A DNA stretch of 64,000 bases from Pseudomonas sp. 10S4 (GCF_034344865.1 NZ_CP133774.1:4216001-4280000); one strand, 5' to 3'; positions 17,241-27,194 are shown, counted from the stretch's first letter. The notes: generated by a model not told the origin, from the letters alone. Translations and numbers: made by a program.

Positions 17241-18043
17241 GTGAATTTTTTGCTCCGATCCTGTTGCTGTGCGTGTTGTTGCTCAGCGGTTGCAGCGACG
17301 ACACGGAACTGTTCGGCGGCCTCTCGGAGCCGGATTCCAACGACGTCATCGCCAAACTCGCCGACCAACACATCGATGCCCGCAAGCAGATGCTAAAGGC
17401 CGGCGTGACCATCATCGTCTCCGCCCGCGATATCAATCGCGCGGTGCGAGTGCTTGAAGCCGCTGGCCTGCCGCGGCGTGCTCGCACCAGCCTCGGTGAA
17501 ATCTTCAAGAAAGAAGGGGTGATTTCCACGCCGCTCGAAGAACGGGCGCGCTACATCTACGCCTTGTCCCAGGAACTGGAATCAACCTTGTCGCAGATCG
17601 ACGGCGTGATTGTCGCTCGGGTCCACGTGGTGTTGCCGGAACGCATCGCCCCTGGCGAACCGGTGCAACCGGCGTCGGCCGCGGTGTTCATCAAACACAC
17701 GGCGGCCCTTGATCCGGACAGCGTGCGCGGGCGCATTCAGCAAATGGTTGCGAGCAGCATTCCGGGGATGTCCCAGGAAGCGGCCATTTCGAAAAAATTC
17801 GCCATCGTTTTTGTTCCGGCGACCGAGTTTCAGGACAAAGAAAACCTGGTGCGTTTCGGCCCGTTCCTGATCGACAGCCCGGACATCGGCTTCTGGCACG
17901 TCATGGCACTAGTGATACCGATCAGCCTATTGCTGCTGTTGGCGGCGATGGCCCTGGCCTTGCGCAGTGACTGGCGGGCGGCGCTGCTGTCACGGCTGTG
18001 GCCGGGCCGTCGCAGCGACTCGACGTTGCCGGCGCGTCTATGA
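17241..18043 (+). CDS. hrcJ: T3SS inner-membrane ring lipoprotein HrcJ (SctJ), 5' frame break
   Basis: A YscJ/FliF-family protein that builds the inner-membrane ring. A signal peptide with lipobox LLLSGCS gives a lipid-anchored N-terminus; a C-terminal TM helix follows (HVMALVIPISLLLLLAAMALAL in pieces). The natural start appears to be GTG 17241, but it is out of frame by one base in the T6 run at 17246-17251; one extra T gives MNFFAPILLLCVLLLSGC and 267 residues, normal for HrcJ. As sequenced the frame opens only at TTG 17264. The stop overlaps hrpD by ATGA. Confidence 0.9.
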
Positions 18044-18570
18044 CCTCGGCCGACTGGGTGAGCTGGTGGTGTTGCACCTGGCACTGGGCTCATCCGGCCT
18101 GGCAAGCGCAGATGCTTTCGGATCAGGGATTAGAGGCTGATGCCTGTGCCGCCGTGGCCCGCAGTCGGCAGGCGGATTTGCTCGCCAGCCTCGGCATCAT
18201 CCCCAGTCAACCGCCGGCACCGGACGCCGATGTGCTGTTGTGGTTGTCGCTGAGTGCGGAACAACGCCAGCAAGCGTTGTGCCTCGCACAATCGATCTGC
18301 TGCGCGCCAATACGCGCCGAAACCACGGTTACCGCACGCCACGATCCATGGTGTCGAAGCCTGGCCAAGGCCTTGCGCCCGGGACTTTGGGCTGACCCTC
18401 AAGCGACGGACATGCGCCCGCTGCTCGGCGCCTGGCTGGGCCCCGCAGTTTGGTCGCGCTTGCGACTGAGCTGGGCGCCTGGGGATGTCCAGGAGCCCGC
18501 GACAGACCTGCCACCGAACAAACTCGACACCCTATGGCGCGCGGTACTGTGGCGAGTCCAGGCACCATGA
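18040..18570 (+). CDS. hrpD: T3SS protein HrpD
   Basis: A 176-residue, Trp- and Leu-rich cytoplasmic protein starting MTSADWVSWWCCTWHWAHP. Position between hrcJ and hrpE and length match HrpD, an accessory of the cytoplasmic sorting platform (YscK-like by position). Its start overlaps the hrcJ stop by four bases. Weakly conserved family, so the call relies on synteny. Confidence 0.8.
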   Translation: MTSADWVSWWCCTWHWAHPAWQAQMLSDQGLEADACAAVARSRQADLLASLGIIPSQPPAPDADVLLWLSLSAEQRQQALCLAQSICCAPIRAETTVTARHDPWCRSLAKALRPGLWADPQATDMRPLLGAWLGPAVWSRLRLSWAPGDVQEPATDLPPNKLDTLWRAVLWRVQAP

Positions 18571-18592
18571 ACACCACCCGAGTACTTCGCTG

Positions 18593-19168
18593 ATGCTGGT
18601 TCGACGACGTTTGTCCCTGGGCGCCGAAGCGTTGCTGCGCGAACCGATCCTGCGCCGTGAAGACCTGGCAGACGCGCAGCGGGCCAGTGATTTGTTACTC
18701 GCCGCCCAAACCGAGGCCGAGGCGTTGATTGCCGAGGCTCAAGGCCAATGCCAGCGTTCGCTTGATCAAGCGGCCGGTGAGTTCTGGGAGCAAGCCAACC
18801 ACTTTCTTCAGACCCTGGAAGATCAACGCCTGGCCTTGCAACGCTCGGCGGTCGAGTCGGCCGAAGCCCTGCTCACGCAGGCGCTGACCCAACTGTTCGA
18901 CGACACCAGCGTGGCTGAGCGCGGCCGGGCGCTGATCAATCATCTGGCGGCGAGCCAGAGTTACGCCTGCACCGCGACCCTCACGTGTCCCCCCGAACTG
19001 TTCGCCGATGTTCAGGCCTGGGTCGCCGGCAGTCGCTTCGCCGCACTCTGGCAATTGCGCGAAGACATCTCGATGCCGGCCCAGACCCTGCGCCTGAGCA
19101 GCGACGCCGGGGAGTTCGATCTCGATTGGCCGGGGTTGGTCCGCTGTCTGCTGGGGCAGGGCGACTGA
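18593..19168 (+). CDS. hrpE: T3SS ATPase regulator HrpE (SctL)
   Basis: A 191-residue YscL/FliH-type stator. The N-terminal LREPILRREDLADAQ is typical, followed by a long helical coiled-coil rich in Ala, Gln and Glu (residues about 35-100) and a compact C-terminal domain. It binds and regulates the ATPase HrcN. The ATG at 18593 overlaps the stop of an 8-codon mini-frame that itself begins in the hrpD stop. Confidence 0.85.
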   Translation: MLVRRRLSLGAEALLREPILRREDLADAQRASDLLLAAQTEAEALIAEAQGQCQRSLDQAAGEFWEQANHFLQTLEDQRLALQRSAVESAEALLTQALTQLFDDTSVAERGRALINHLAASQSYACTATLTCPPELFADVQAWVAGSRFAALWQLREDISMPAQTLRLSSDAGEFDLDWPGLVRCLLGQGD

Positions 19169-19207
19169 CCCTGTTGCACCTTCCGTTCGACATCTCATGC
19201 AAAAAGT

Positions 19208-19236
19208 GGAACCCACTGGCGGTTTTGCTCCACTCA
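19208..19236 (+). promoter_or_regulatory. hrp box for hrpF-hrpG-hrcC-hrpT-hrpV operon
   Basis: GGAACC at 19208-19213, 16 bases, CCACTCA at 19230-19236. Exact consensus, 30 bases upstream of the hrpF start. P. syringae has an HrpL promoter at the same place. Confidence 0.92.
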
Positions 19237-19265
19237 CTGGCGACCCCCTCCATGGAGCACTCTTC

Positions 19266-19490
19266 ATGATCAGTTTCAAAGCCTTGCAACATCGCCTCGA
19301 CCATTCGTTCAGCAACAGCCAGACCAGCACCGACGAGGCGGCACTCGACGCCGCCGACAGCGGCTCACCCGAGGACATGATGGCGTTCAGCGACGCGTCG
19401 CAAAAAATGGCCACCGCGACTTCGGTCTTGAGCGAAGGCTTGCGCGCCCAGCACGGTTTGACGAAAGCGATCATCGATGGAATTCAATGA
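19266..19490 (+). CDS. hrpF: T3SS protein HrpF
   Basis: A 74-residue helical acidic protein (MISFKALQHRLDHSFSNSQ...), the same length as P. syringae HrpF, which is needed for pilus assembly. First gene after its own hrp box; the end overlaps hrpG by 14 bases. Confidence 0.85.
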   Translation: MISFKALQHRLDHSFSNSQTSTDEAALDAADSGSPEDMMAFSDASQKMATATSVLSEGLRAQHGLTKAIIDGIQ

Positions 19491-19908
19491 CTTCGTTGCC
19501 GTGGTCACGCAGTGGTGCGAGCAAGGTTCTGGCGCACCGCTGGACTGTTGGATCGACGAGGCCAACGCCCGGCTCGCCCGCTGCGAAGACGGCGTGCGCT
19601 GTAGCATCGACGTGCTCGATCCGTATGACGCCGCCGACCCCGATCGATTGACCGCGCTGCTGATCCAGAGCAGCGCCGGTGTGGCCTGCCACTGCGAAGG
19701 CGCGTTGGCGATCGATCCCGACAGTCATTGCCTGGTGCTGGTCAGTTGGCAGGCATCGCCCTGTTCCACACCGGGATTGCTGGCACGCCTGGAAAGCCTG
19801 GCCAACCAGCGCGCCGCGATGCTCAGCCTGTTACAGACCTCATTGGGTAGCCTGACGAATGCTTCGTTGCCCCGTTCGACCCTCAATACCTGGCAACCAG
19901 GAGCGTGA
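19477..19908 (+). CDS. hrpG: T3SS chaperone-like regulator HrpG
   Basis: A 143-residue protein with a class I T3 chaperone-like layout and several Cys. In P. syringae HrpG binds HrpV and thereby releases HrpS from repression. Assigned by position between hrpF and hrcC and by length. Starts 14 bases inside hrpF, suggesting coupled translation. Confidence 0.82.
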   Translation: MEFNDFVAVVTQWCEQGSGAPLDCWIDEANARLARCEDGVRCSIDVLDPYDAADPDRLTALLIQSSAGVACHCEGALAIDPDSHCLVLVSWQASPCSTPGLLARLESLANQRAAMLSLLQTSLGSLTNASLPRSTLNTWQPGA

Positions 19909-19909
19909 A

Positions 19910-21977
19910 ATGAAGGCCTTTAAGTGGTTGCCTTGGCTATTGATCTGGATGAGTGCTTCGGCATTCGCCGCTGTACCACCCGCCTGGAAACACACGGCGT
20001 ATGCCTATGACGCCAGTCAGGCGGATCTCGCGACGGCCCTGGCCGACTTTGCCAAGGAGTTTGGCCTGGGCCTGGAAATGGAGCCGGTGGACGGCATTGT
20101 CGACGGCCGCATCAAGGCGCAAACCCCCCAGGCGTTTCTTGAGCGGTTGAGCCAGGAGCATCACTTCCAATGGTTCGTCTACAACGAGACGCTGTACATC
20201 AGCCCGACCAGCGAGCAGACCTCGGCGCGCATCGAAGTCTCCCCGGATGCGGTGGATGACCTCAAGAGCGCGCTGACCGACGTCGGCTTGCTGGACTCTC
20301 GATTTGGTTGGGGCGCCTTGCCTGATGAAGGTGTGGTGTTGGTGCGCGGTCCGGCCAAGTACGTCAATTTTGTGCGTGACTACAGCAAGAAAGTCGACAC
20401 CCCGGACGAGAAGCAGGACATCGTCGTGCTGCCGCTGAAATACGCCAACGCCGCCGACCGCACCATTCGTTATCGTGATCAGCAACTGACGGTGGCCGGG
20501 GTTGCGAGCATTCTCCAGGACTTGCTCGAAACCCGCTCCCGCGGTGATTCGATCAACGGCGTCAATCTGCTCCAGGGCGCGGGGCTGGGCGTCGGTGGCA
20601 GTCCTTACGGCGGCGGCTCGACGCTGCTCGGCGGACTCGACACCGACAACCTGCAAAAAGGCCTGGATCAGGTATTGGCCAACACCAGTTCGAAAAAGGC
20701 AAAGGCGCGTCTGGCAGCAAGTCGCGGATCCGCGTCAGCGCCGATGTGCGCAACAACGCGGTGCTGATCTATGACCTGCCCAAGCGTAAAGCGCTGTACG
20801 AGAAACTGGTCAAACAGCTTGATCAACCGCGCAACCTGATCGAAATCGACGCGGTGATCCTCGACATCAACCGCGAAGATCTGGCCGAACTGTCCAGCAG
20901 CTGGAACATCTGGGCCGGCGGCACCAATGTCAGCGCGTCGTTGCTCGATTCCGGTTCCAGCTCGACCTTGTCCGTGGAAAACTCCGGTCGATTTGCCCTG
21001 GCCATTCATGCGCTGGAAGGCAAGGGCTCGGCCACAGTGGTGGGCAATCCATCGATCCTGACCCTGGAAAACCAACCGGCGGTGATCGATTTCAGCCGCA
21101 CCGAATACCTCACCGCTACCGGCGAACGGGTCGCTGATATCCAGCCGATCACCGCCGGCACCAGCCTGCAGGTGATTCCCCGTTCGCTCAATCACGATGG
21201 CAAATCCCAGGTGCAGTTGATCCTCGACATCGAGGACGGGCAGATCGACGCCTCGGTGCTCAATCCATCGCAACCGAGTGTGCGCAAAGGCAACGTCAGC
21301 ACCCAGGCGGTCATCGCTGAGCACGGATCGCTGGTGGTCGGTGGTTTCCATGTGCTGGAGTCCGACGACAAGGTCCGCAAGATTCCCTACCTCAGCGATA
21401 TCCCGCTGATCGGCAAACTGCTGTTCACTTCCAGCAGCCATCGCACCAATAAACGCGAGCGCTTGTTCATCCTCACGCCAAGGTTAATCGGCGATCAGAT
21501 CGACCCGTCGCGCTACGTCGAAAATGGCAACCCGGACGACGTGGATGCGGCGTCCAAACGCATCAGCGGCCGACGTGACGGCGCGCAGCCGACGCGCATC
21601 GACGTGCAGAAAGCCTTCACCCAATTGCTCGATGGCATCGCCCCGGCCGGGTTCACCAGCAGCGACCAATTGCCGTTCATCCCTAACACCTTGTGCGACG
21701 CAAACTCAGGGGTGGCCATCGATGGCGAACGCGCCCAGTGGTACACGCAAAAGCAATGGGGTGTGGCGGTGGTGGTGGCGCGCAACACCACCGACAAACC
21801 CCAGCGAATCGATGAAAGCACCTGCGGTGGTCGCTGGGTGCTGGGCGTCAGCGCCTGGCCCAAGGCCTGGCTGCAACCGGGGAAGAAAGCGAAGTGTTCA
21901 TTGCCGTGCGCCAACCCAAATCACTCACGGCCAACGCCCAGGCGCGCGCCTCGTTACTCAAGGGAACGACACCATGA
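19910..21977 (+). CDS. hrcC: T3SS outer-membrane secretin HrcC (SctC), two frame breaks
   Basis: A secretin forming the outer-membrane ring. The signal peptide ends ...MSASAFA; N-domains follow (FAKEFGLGLEMEPVDGIVDGRI), then the secretin core with VGNPSILTLENQPAV and LVVGGFHVLESDDKVRKIPYLSDIPLIGKLLF. One A is missing in the A5 run at 20693-20697 and one G in the G4 run at 21879-21882; with both restored the protein is 689 residues, normal for HrcC, and ends at 21977. Both breaks are in homopolymers. The stop overlaps hrpT by ATGA. Confidence 0.93.
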
Positions 21978-22183
21978 ACAAGGTTTTGTGTGGGGCGTTG
22001 CTGGCGTTGTGCGCGATGTTGGATGGCTGCGCGGCATCGCGTTCCGGTTGCTTTGCCGAGGCGTGCGAGCGGCCTGACTCCAATGATCGCGAACTGGTGA
22101 TCTGGTGGCCGACGGACATGCGCCAGGGCCTCGAAGCCCGCGAGCGGACACTCGACTTCACCGTCGTGCCACTAAGGGATTGA
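21974..22183 (+). CDS. hrpT: T3SS lipoprotein HrpT
   Basis: A 69-residue lipoprotein: signal peptide MNKVLCGALLALCAMLDGC with lipobox LDGC, then a short mature part. P. syringae HrpT is a small outer-membrane lipoprotein thought to help place the secretin HrcC, pilotin-like. It overlaps the hrcC stop by four bases. Confidence 0.85.
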   Translation: MNKVLCGALLALCAMLDGCAASRSGCFAEACERPDSNDRELVIWWPTDMRQGLEARERTLDFTVVPLRD

Positions 22184-22188
22184 ACGCT

Positions 22189-22548
22189 ATGATCCGAGTT
22201 TCAGAGAAGGCGGCGTTCTATGCAAAAGTCGCCGCAGAACAGGCCGCAGTTTGGCCGGTCGCCGCGGGCATTTCGTTTGTCAGTCGCCGTGAACATCAGG
22301 ATTGGGGCATCGCCTTGCACATCGAAAGCCGCTCGTTGCAACCCCAGCAACTGCGCACGGCGTTGGAACGGCGCTTCATGCAATCGCATCTGTTTCCCGA
22401 TTACTTTCTGTTCCTGGATTCCCAGCGCGACTTCGTGGTCTGGCACGCCACGCCAATGGCCTCGGGCAGCAACGCGTCCCTGGACGACATCCGCCAGCAT
22501 CAACTGCTGCTGGCGGGACTGGATCACTTGGGCGATTGCGCTCACTGA
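22189..22548 (+). CDS. hrpV: T3SS negative regulator HrpV
   Basis: A 119-residue protein matching HrpV by position after hrpT and by size. In P. syringae HrpV binds HrpS and lowers hrpL transcription, with HrpG counteracting it. Last plus-strand gene of the operon; its stop overlaps the convergent effector candidate by a few bases, without room for a terminator. Confidence 0.85.
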   Translation: MIRVSEKAAFYAKVAAEQAAVWPVAAGISFVSRREHQDWGIALHIESRSLQPQQLRTALERRFMQSHLFPDYFLFLDSQRDFVVWHATPMASGSNASLDDIRQHQLLLAGLDHLGDCAH

Positions 22549-24048
22549 CCTTCCCGAACCACACCGCTGTTTTCTATCTCCATGCGCGTGGCATTCGCTC
22601 TGCGATTGATGACCTGACCGGCCTGGGGTTCCAGGCTCGCTCGGGCGGTGCTGGGTTGCGCCGCTGAAGGCGTGCGCGGCGGCGGGTTGTCGATGGCCTT
22701 GCGCACACTGCCGTGGGCCTGGAACGTCTGGTTCATGGTGCGATAAGCCAGCCCCATGGCCGCTGCGGTGCCGGCATTGCCGAGGAAACTGCCGAGGGCC
22801 GCTGAGGTATTGCCGCGAGTGACCTCGCCCATGGCCATGTTGATCGCACTGGCGAGGCTGGTCCATGCCACGCGCGCCGGGGACTGATCGAGTATCCGCC
22901 CATAATCCTTGAGCGGCAGGCTCGCTTCGAACTGCTGGGTGGTGCCTGCCTGGCGGGTGTCGAAATGCTTTTGCAGGTGATTGTCCATGATCGCGATCAC
23001 GGTGTTGAACGCAGCTCGAGTGCCGGCCAGGGTCTGGATCGACTTCGCCAGCGCGTCGCCGCGGAGTGGCAGGTGGTTCGCCCCGGTCAGCGCCGGGCTC
23101 GACAGGGTTTGGCCGGGTGGCAAGGTCTGGGGGCTGACCGAGTCCTGGACGAAACCCATGGTCAGGGTCATCGCGCCGTAGGCCCAGCCGAGCAGGGCCA
23201 TGTTGTCCTGATTGACGCCGTGGGTTTTGGTGTCGTCGTGTTTGCCGGTCATGCTCAGGCTGGCCTGCATGGCTTCGCGCGATACGGCGTAGATCACGTT
23301 GCGTAACTGGGTGGAGAGAATCCGCGCACTCAAGGCGCCGTCGCCGCGAGCTGCGCCCAATGCGCCGAGGCTCAAGTAGATCGCTTCAGCCGCCACCTGA
23401 TTGCGGGTGACGTTGCGTGAGTCGCGTTTCATTTGCGTGCGCAGGGCGTCTTGTTTGTCGCTCGACAGGCCATTCCATTTCGCTTCGCTCAAGGCAAAGT
23501 GACCGCGCACGGCGACGTTCGACTCGGCGCCGAGACGCTCCAGGCGCGGTTGGCGCACGTAGACTTGCGTGGCAATCGATGCCAGGGAAATCGCCGCTTG
23601 CAGCGCCAGAGCACCACCAGGATTTTTTTCGCCAGGCCATCGGCCAACGCACTGTAGGCATGCATGAACGCGACTTCGCGCACGTAGGTCGGCAGGCCGC
23701 ACGTGACCATCTGTTGCAAGGTCTGGCCCGCCGCCGCGAGGGTGGTGCGCCCCGACGGCAGATTCGCGGCGCTGTCACTCCAGGCCTGTATCGCGCCAGT
23801 CTTGAGGTGATCGCGAACCGCACCCCCGGCGGTGCTGGCGGTTGCATAGGCCGGCGCAAGGTAACTACGGTGGAACGTTTGGCCCAGGCTCATCGCCGCT
23901 TGCGCCGCCCGGGCAGTGAAGCCCGGTGGGGGCGGCGGAGTTTGCCCGCGTTCCAGGTCCGCCGGGGTTCGGCCGGTGCCGAGGGGTGTAGTTCGAGGCG
24001 CGTTGGCGGGTGCGGGGCAATGCTTGGCGGTGTGGGTCTTATGTCCAT
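22542..24048 (-). CDS. Candidate T3SS effector, frame broken at two homopolymers
   Basis: About 502 residues when one G/C is added at 24014-24017 and one A/T at 23623-23629 (T7). The N-terminus is Pro/Ser/Thr-rich, as in T3 secretion signals (MDIRPTPPSIAP...), followed by helical, Ala-rich sequence with several hydrophobic helices and a C-terminal half with DNHLQKHFDTRQAGTTQQFE. It sits directly after a T3 chaperone gene whose 3' end overlaps its start, at the end of the hrcU operon, which is a chaperone-effector arrangement. I recognise no specific Hop/Rop family. It could also be a translocator. Located inside the T3SS cluster between hrpV and hrcU. Confidence 0.6.
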
Positions 24049-24977
24049 GCCGGATTCCTCTTGGGTAGCGCGGCGGGCAAAGGCGCGACGAAACTGTCGG
24101 CCAGTCGGGCAAAATCCAGCAGCCAGTCGGCGAAGGCCTCGCCGTCCAGCCCGGTGCAATCCCAGCGCGCTTGCAGGCAACTGCCCTGCGGTGCGAGGGC
24201 AACGGCGCAACCGGTCAGCAGCATCAATTGCAGGTTGGCGCGCAAGGCTTGTTCACGTTGTGCCGCACTGTGCAGCGGCGCCTCGATAATTGTGCTGACC
24301 AGCACGTTGCGCTGGTCGCCATCGGCGATCACTTCGAACGACCGACCGCCGACCTGGATCACCCCAACGGTTTGAATCTGTGCCATTGGCGGTGGGTCGA
24401 TACCCAACTGCTGCAAGGCCTGAATCAACAATGGCCGATGCCAGTGCTGGTCCATTGCCGCTTTGGCCGCTGGCGCCGTAGTGGGGCTCGACGCTGGCGG
24501 CGGGCCGGATGGCTGATCGGCGCGAGCGGCGGCTGAACTCAGCGCCGTGGCGCCGGCCACCAGGCTTTCCGCCACGGCAATCATATGGTCGAGTTCGGTG
24601 GCCAGCCCTCGGTGATCCGAGTAAGGCTGATACGAGAGGCGATTGACCAGCAAACCCTGACCGCGCTCGTCCAGCGCACTGGTGCAAGCGCTCATGGCGC
24701 TGATTGCGCAGTTGGCCCGCAACAGCAATTCGTTCCACTGCGCAGGCGCGAGCGAATCGGGGCGCGGTAGCTGCGCCAACACAATCCATTGCGCGAAGGG
24801 CTGGGTTTGCCAAAGGACCAGTTGCAGCGTCAGCCCCGGCAGTTGCAACTCGCCGCTGCGGGCGAAGTCCCGGGCCTGTTGTGGCGCCACGCCAAGCTGT
24901 TTTGCGGCGTTGAGTAACCAAGGTGCGGCGGCGTCGGGAATGGGCGTGTCGGGCGGCTGTCGATGGGACGAATTCAT
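24039..24977 (-). CDS. Tandem (double-domain) class I T3SS chaperone
   Basis: A 312-residue protein with two similar halves joined by a Pro/Ala/Ser linker (about residues 150-170). The first half has LLNAAKQLGV...LLRANCAIS...; the second LLIQALQQLGI...LRANLQLMLLTGCAVAL...DWLLDFARLADSF. Both show the CesT-like order helix-strands-helix-strands-helix. Class I chaperones are usually about 130-170 residues, so this looks like a fusion of two. It ends inside the start of the effector candidate and begins 76 bases after hrcU. ATG 24977 is preferred to the GTG at 24986. Confidence 0.65.
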   Translation of the reverse strand: MNSSHRQPPDTPIPDAAAPWLLNAAKQLGVAPQQARDFARSGELQLPGLTLQLVLWQTQPFAQWIVLAQLPRPDSLAPAQWNELLLRANCAISAMSACTSALDERGQGLLVNRLSYQPYSDHRGLATELDHMIAVAESLVAGATALSSAAARADQPSGPPPASSPTTAPAAKAAMDQHWHRPLLIQALQQLGIDPPPMAQIQTVGVIQVGGRSFEVIADGDQRNVLVSTIIEAPLHSAAQREQALRANLQLMLLTGCAVALAPQGSCLQARWDCTGLDGEAFADWLLDFARLADSFVAPLPAALPKRNPAWT

Positions 24978-25052
24978 GAGCTGCACTGCCGAAAGTTTTG
25001 AAGGCCATTGAAGCCTTTTAACGTTGCAGTTTCGTGAACGCGCCGCTCTGAA

Positions 25053-26129
25053 TCAGTGCTCTTCGAGTTGAATGATCTCGTCGGTGATTTCGTCGAGCTG
25101 ACGGATCACTTGGTAGATATGCGCCACTTCCAGCAGCGTCGGGCGAGGGATGTGACGGCCGGTCCTGACCTTATACAACGTGCGCGCCAGCCACACGCTT
25201 TGCACGATTGGAATCTTCGCCCGTTTGGCTCGCTCGATCAGCGCCAGGGCGTCTTCGTCCTCGCCCTTGCAGTGGATCAGCGGCAGCGGCGTCTGGCCCG
25301 GCCGGTAATACAACGCCACCGCAAAGTGAGTCGGATTGACCAGCAGCAGGTCGGCATCCTCCACCGGTTTGGCCGGCGTCGTCGGTTCTTCGTTGAGCAG
25401 TTCGTGGGCCAGTTGCCGGCGATGACCTTTGACGTGTGGATCGCCCTCGGATTCCTTGTATTCCTTCTTGATGTCCTCGTGGCTCATGCGCATTTTCTTG
25501 GCGTGAAAGTATTTCTGCAGGGCGTAGTCGACCAATGCCAATACCAGCAACAAACCGAGGGTGGTGCGCAGGATGCTGCGAAACAGCGTCAGCAGCGCAT
25601 GCCAATAGGTGGTCAGGTCCGAGTCTGCCAGCAGGATCAATTTGCCCAGCACCGGTTTGATTGACACGTACAGCGTTGCGCCGATGGCGATGGCCTTGAG
25701 GATGCTCAACAGCAGGGTGGTCAGGTTCTGCCCGGAAAACATCTGCTTGAGATGGCCGATCGGGTTGAGCTTGCCGAGGTCGATTTTCAATGCCTTGGGC
25801 GCGAACAGAAAACCGATCTGAATCCAGCTGCCGGCCAGGCGCATCAGCATGGCCATGCCGACACTCAGCAGGATGAACGTGATCAGGATCCAGGTCGCTT
25901 CGCCGATCAGTTCGGTCAGGGTGCTGAGGAAGGGTTCGTTCATGCGCTTCAATGAAAGCGTCAGCAGGTACTCCAGCTTCTCCACACTTTGATCGGCCAT
26001 GCCCAGGCAAACCTCGCTGACCACCATCAACACCAGCAGTTTGCTCAGGTCCTGGCTTTGCCCAACCTGGCCTTTTTCCCGGGCGTCACGGAGTTTTTTC
26101 GGCGTGGCTTTCTCGGTTTTTTCGCTCAT
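25053..26129 (-). CDS. hrcU: T3SS export switch protein HrcU (SctU)
   Basis: A 358-residue FlhB/YscU-family inner-membrane protein. It opens MSEKTEKATPKKLRDAREKGQ, has four TM helices between about residues 28 and 205, and a cytoplasmic domain with the self-cleavage motif NPTH (265-268). Cleavage there switches substrate class from pilin to effectors. ATGA overlap with hrcT. Confidence 0.95.
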   Translation of the reverse strand: MSEKTEKATPKKLRDAREKGQVGQSQDLSKLLVLMVVSEVCLGMADQSVEKLEYLLTLSLKRMNEPFLSTLTELIGEATWILITFILLSVGMAMLMRLAGSWIQIGFLFAPKALKIDLGKLNPIGHLKQMFSGQNLTTLLLSILKAIAIGATLYVSIKPVLGKLILLADSDLTTYWHALLTLFRSILRTTLGLLLVLALVDYALQKYFHAKKMRMSHEDIKKEYKESEGDPHVKGHRRQLAHELLNEEPTTPAKPVEDADLLLVNPTHFAVALYYRPGQTPLPLIHCKGEDEDALALIERAKRAKIPIVQSVWLARTLYKVRTGRHIPRPTLLEVAHIYQVIRQLDEITDEIIQLEEH

Positions 26130-26923
26130 GGCACCAGCACCAGATGCCCGAGCAAAAATTTGATATCGAGCAGCTTTTGCAGTTGGCCGTTACCCAGTTC
26201 CAGCAGGGTCGGCATGTACACCAGCAAGAACGCCAACCCGGCCATGCTTTTGGCCGGCATCGCCAGCACCGAGACATTCAGTTGCTGGGCGTACAAGCCG
26301 ACGATGGCGAACGCCGCTTCGATCAACAGCAGCAGGCCGATAAAAGGCGCGGCATACAGCAGCGCGTGTTGCAGGGTCAGGTTTAGTTGACCCAGGAAAA
26401 TATCCAGGCCTTGGGCGTTCATTCCCGGCAGCCACACGGTGGGTGGCCAGACTTCATAACTGTCCCAAATCACCTGGGTGATCAACGATAAACCGCCGGA
26501 CAGAATCACCAGCATGATCAGCGTTTCCTGGAACAACTCGCCCAACGGCGTGGCGTCTGGCCCCAGCGACGGGTTCATCTGCCCGCCGCTCAGGGCGCCG
26601 CGCTGGCTGTCGAGCAACGCACCGACCGTGGCGAACATCCAGAACGGCGCGTACAGCAGCAACCCCAACAACACCCCCAGCACCGACTCCTTGAGCAGCA
26701 GCCCGACGATGGTGTACCAATTGTCGTTTTCCAGGGCCAGAACCCGGCCGATGCTCGGGGCCGGCACCAGTGAGATCGCGCAAGTAACGCCGTAGCGCAA
26801 CGGCCCTTTGATGTGCTTGAAGCAGAACGCCGGGACCAGAATCAGGCACGGCAAAATCCGCGCGATGGCCAGGCCCATGCCGAGCATCAGCTCGAACAGG
26901 TGCTGGGCGTCGAACGGCATCAA
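26126..26923 (-). CDS. hrcT: T3SS export apparatus protein HrcT (SctT)
   Basis: A 265-residue FliR/YscT-family membrane protein with about six TM helices and the motif LLLYAPFWMFATVGALLDSQRG. Part of the export gate. Starts four bases inside hrcS, typical of this operon. Confidence 0.93.
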   Translation of the reverse strand: MMPFDAQHLFELMLGMGLAIARILPCLILVPAFCFKHIKGPLRYGVTCAISLVPAPSIGRVLALENDNWYTIVGLLLKESVLGVLLGLLLYAPFWMFATVGALLDSQRGALSGGQMNPSLGPDATPLGELFQETLIMLVILSGGLSLITQVIWDSYEVWPPTVWLPGMNAQGLDIFLGQLNLTLQHALLYAAPFIGLLLLIEAAFAIVGLYAQQLNVSVLAMPAKSMAGLAFLLVYMPTLLELGNGQLQKLLDIKFLLGHLVLVP

Positions 26924-27186
26924 TGGGCGCCGCCGGAGCGGGCGATCAGGTCGAACGAGAGGTTGATGAACTGGATCAGTTCCACACCGATCCAGCGCCC
27001 GGTTGCCGCCAGCGTCAGGCCCACGGCGGCCAGTTTGATGCCGAAGGGCAGGGTCTGGTCCTGGATCTGCATCAGTGCCTGAAACAGCGACGTGAGTACG
27101 CCCACCAAAACCGCCACGCCGAGGGTCGGCGCGGTGAGGATCACCACCAGGAACATGCCTTGCTTGAACAGTGCCAATGCTTCCAC
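26920..27186 (-). CDS. hrcS: T3SS export apparatus protein HrcS (SctS)
   Basis: An 88-residue FliQ/YscS-family protein with two TM helices (FLVVILTAPTLGVAVLVGVL and the one ending KLAAVGLTLAATGRW). The GTG start at 27186 is chosen because GAGG lies 7 bases upstream and it follows the hrcR stop; the longer frame to 27471 is a shadow of hrcR. Confidence 0.92.
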   Translation of the reverse strand: MEALALFKQGMFLVVILTAPTLGVAVLVGVLTSLFQALMQIQDQTLPFGIKLAAVGLTLAATGRWIGVELIQFINLSFDLIARSGGAH

Positions 27187-27194
27187 GGTGGGCC

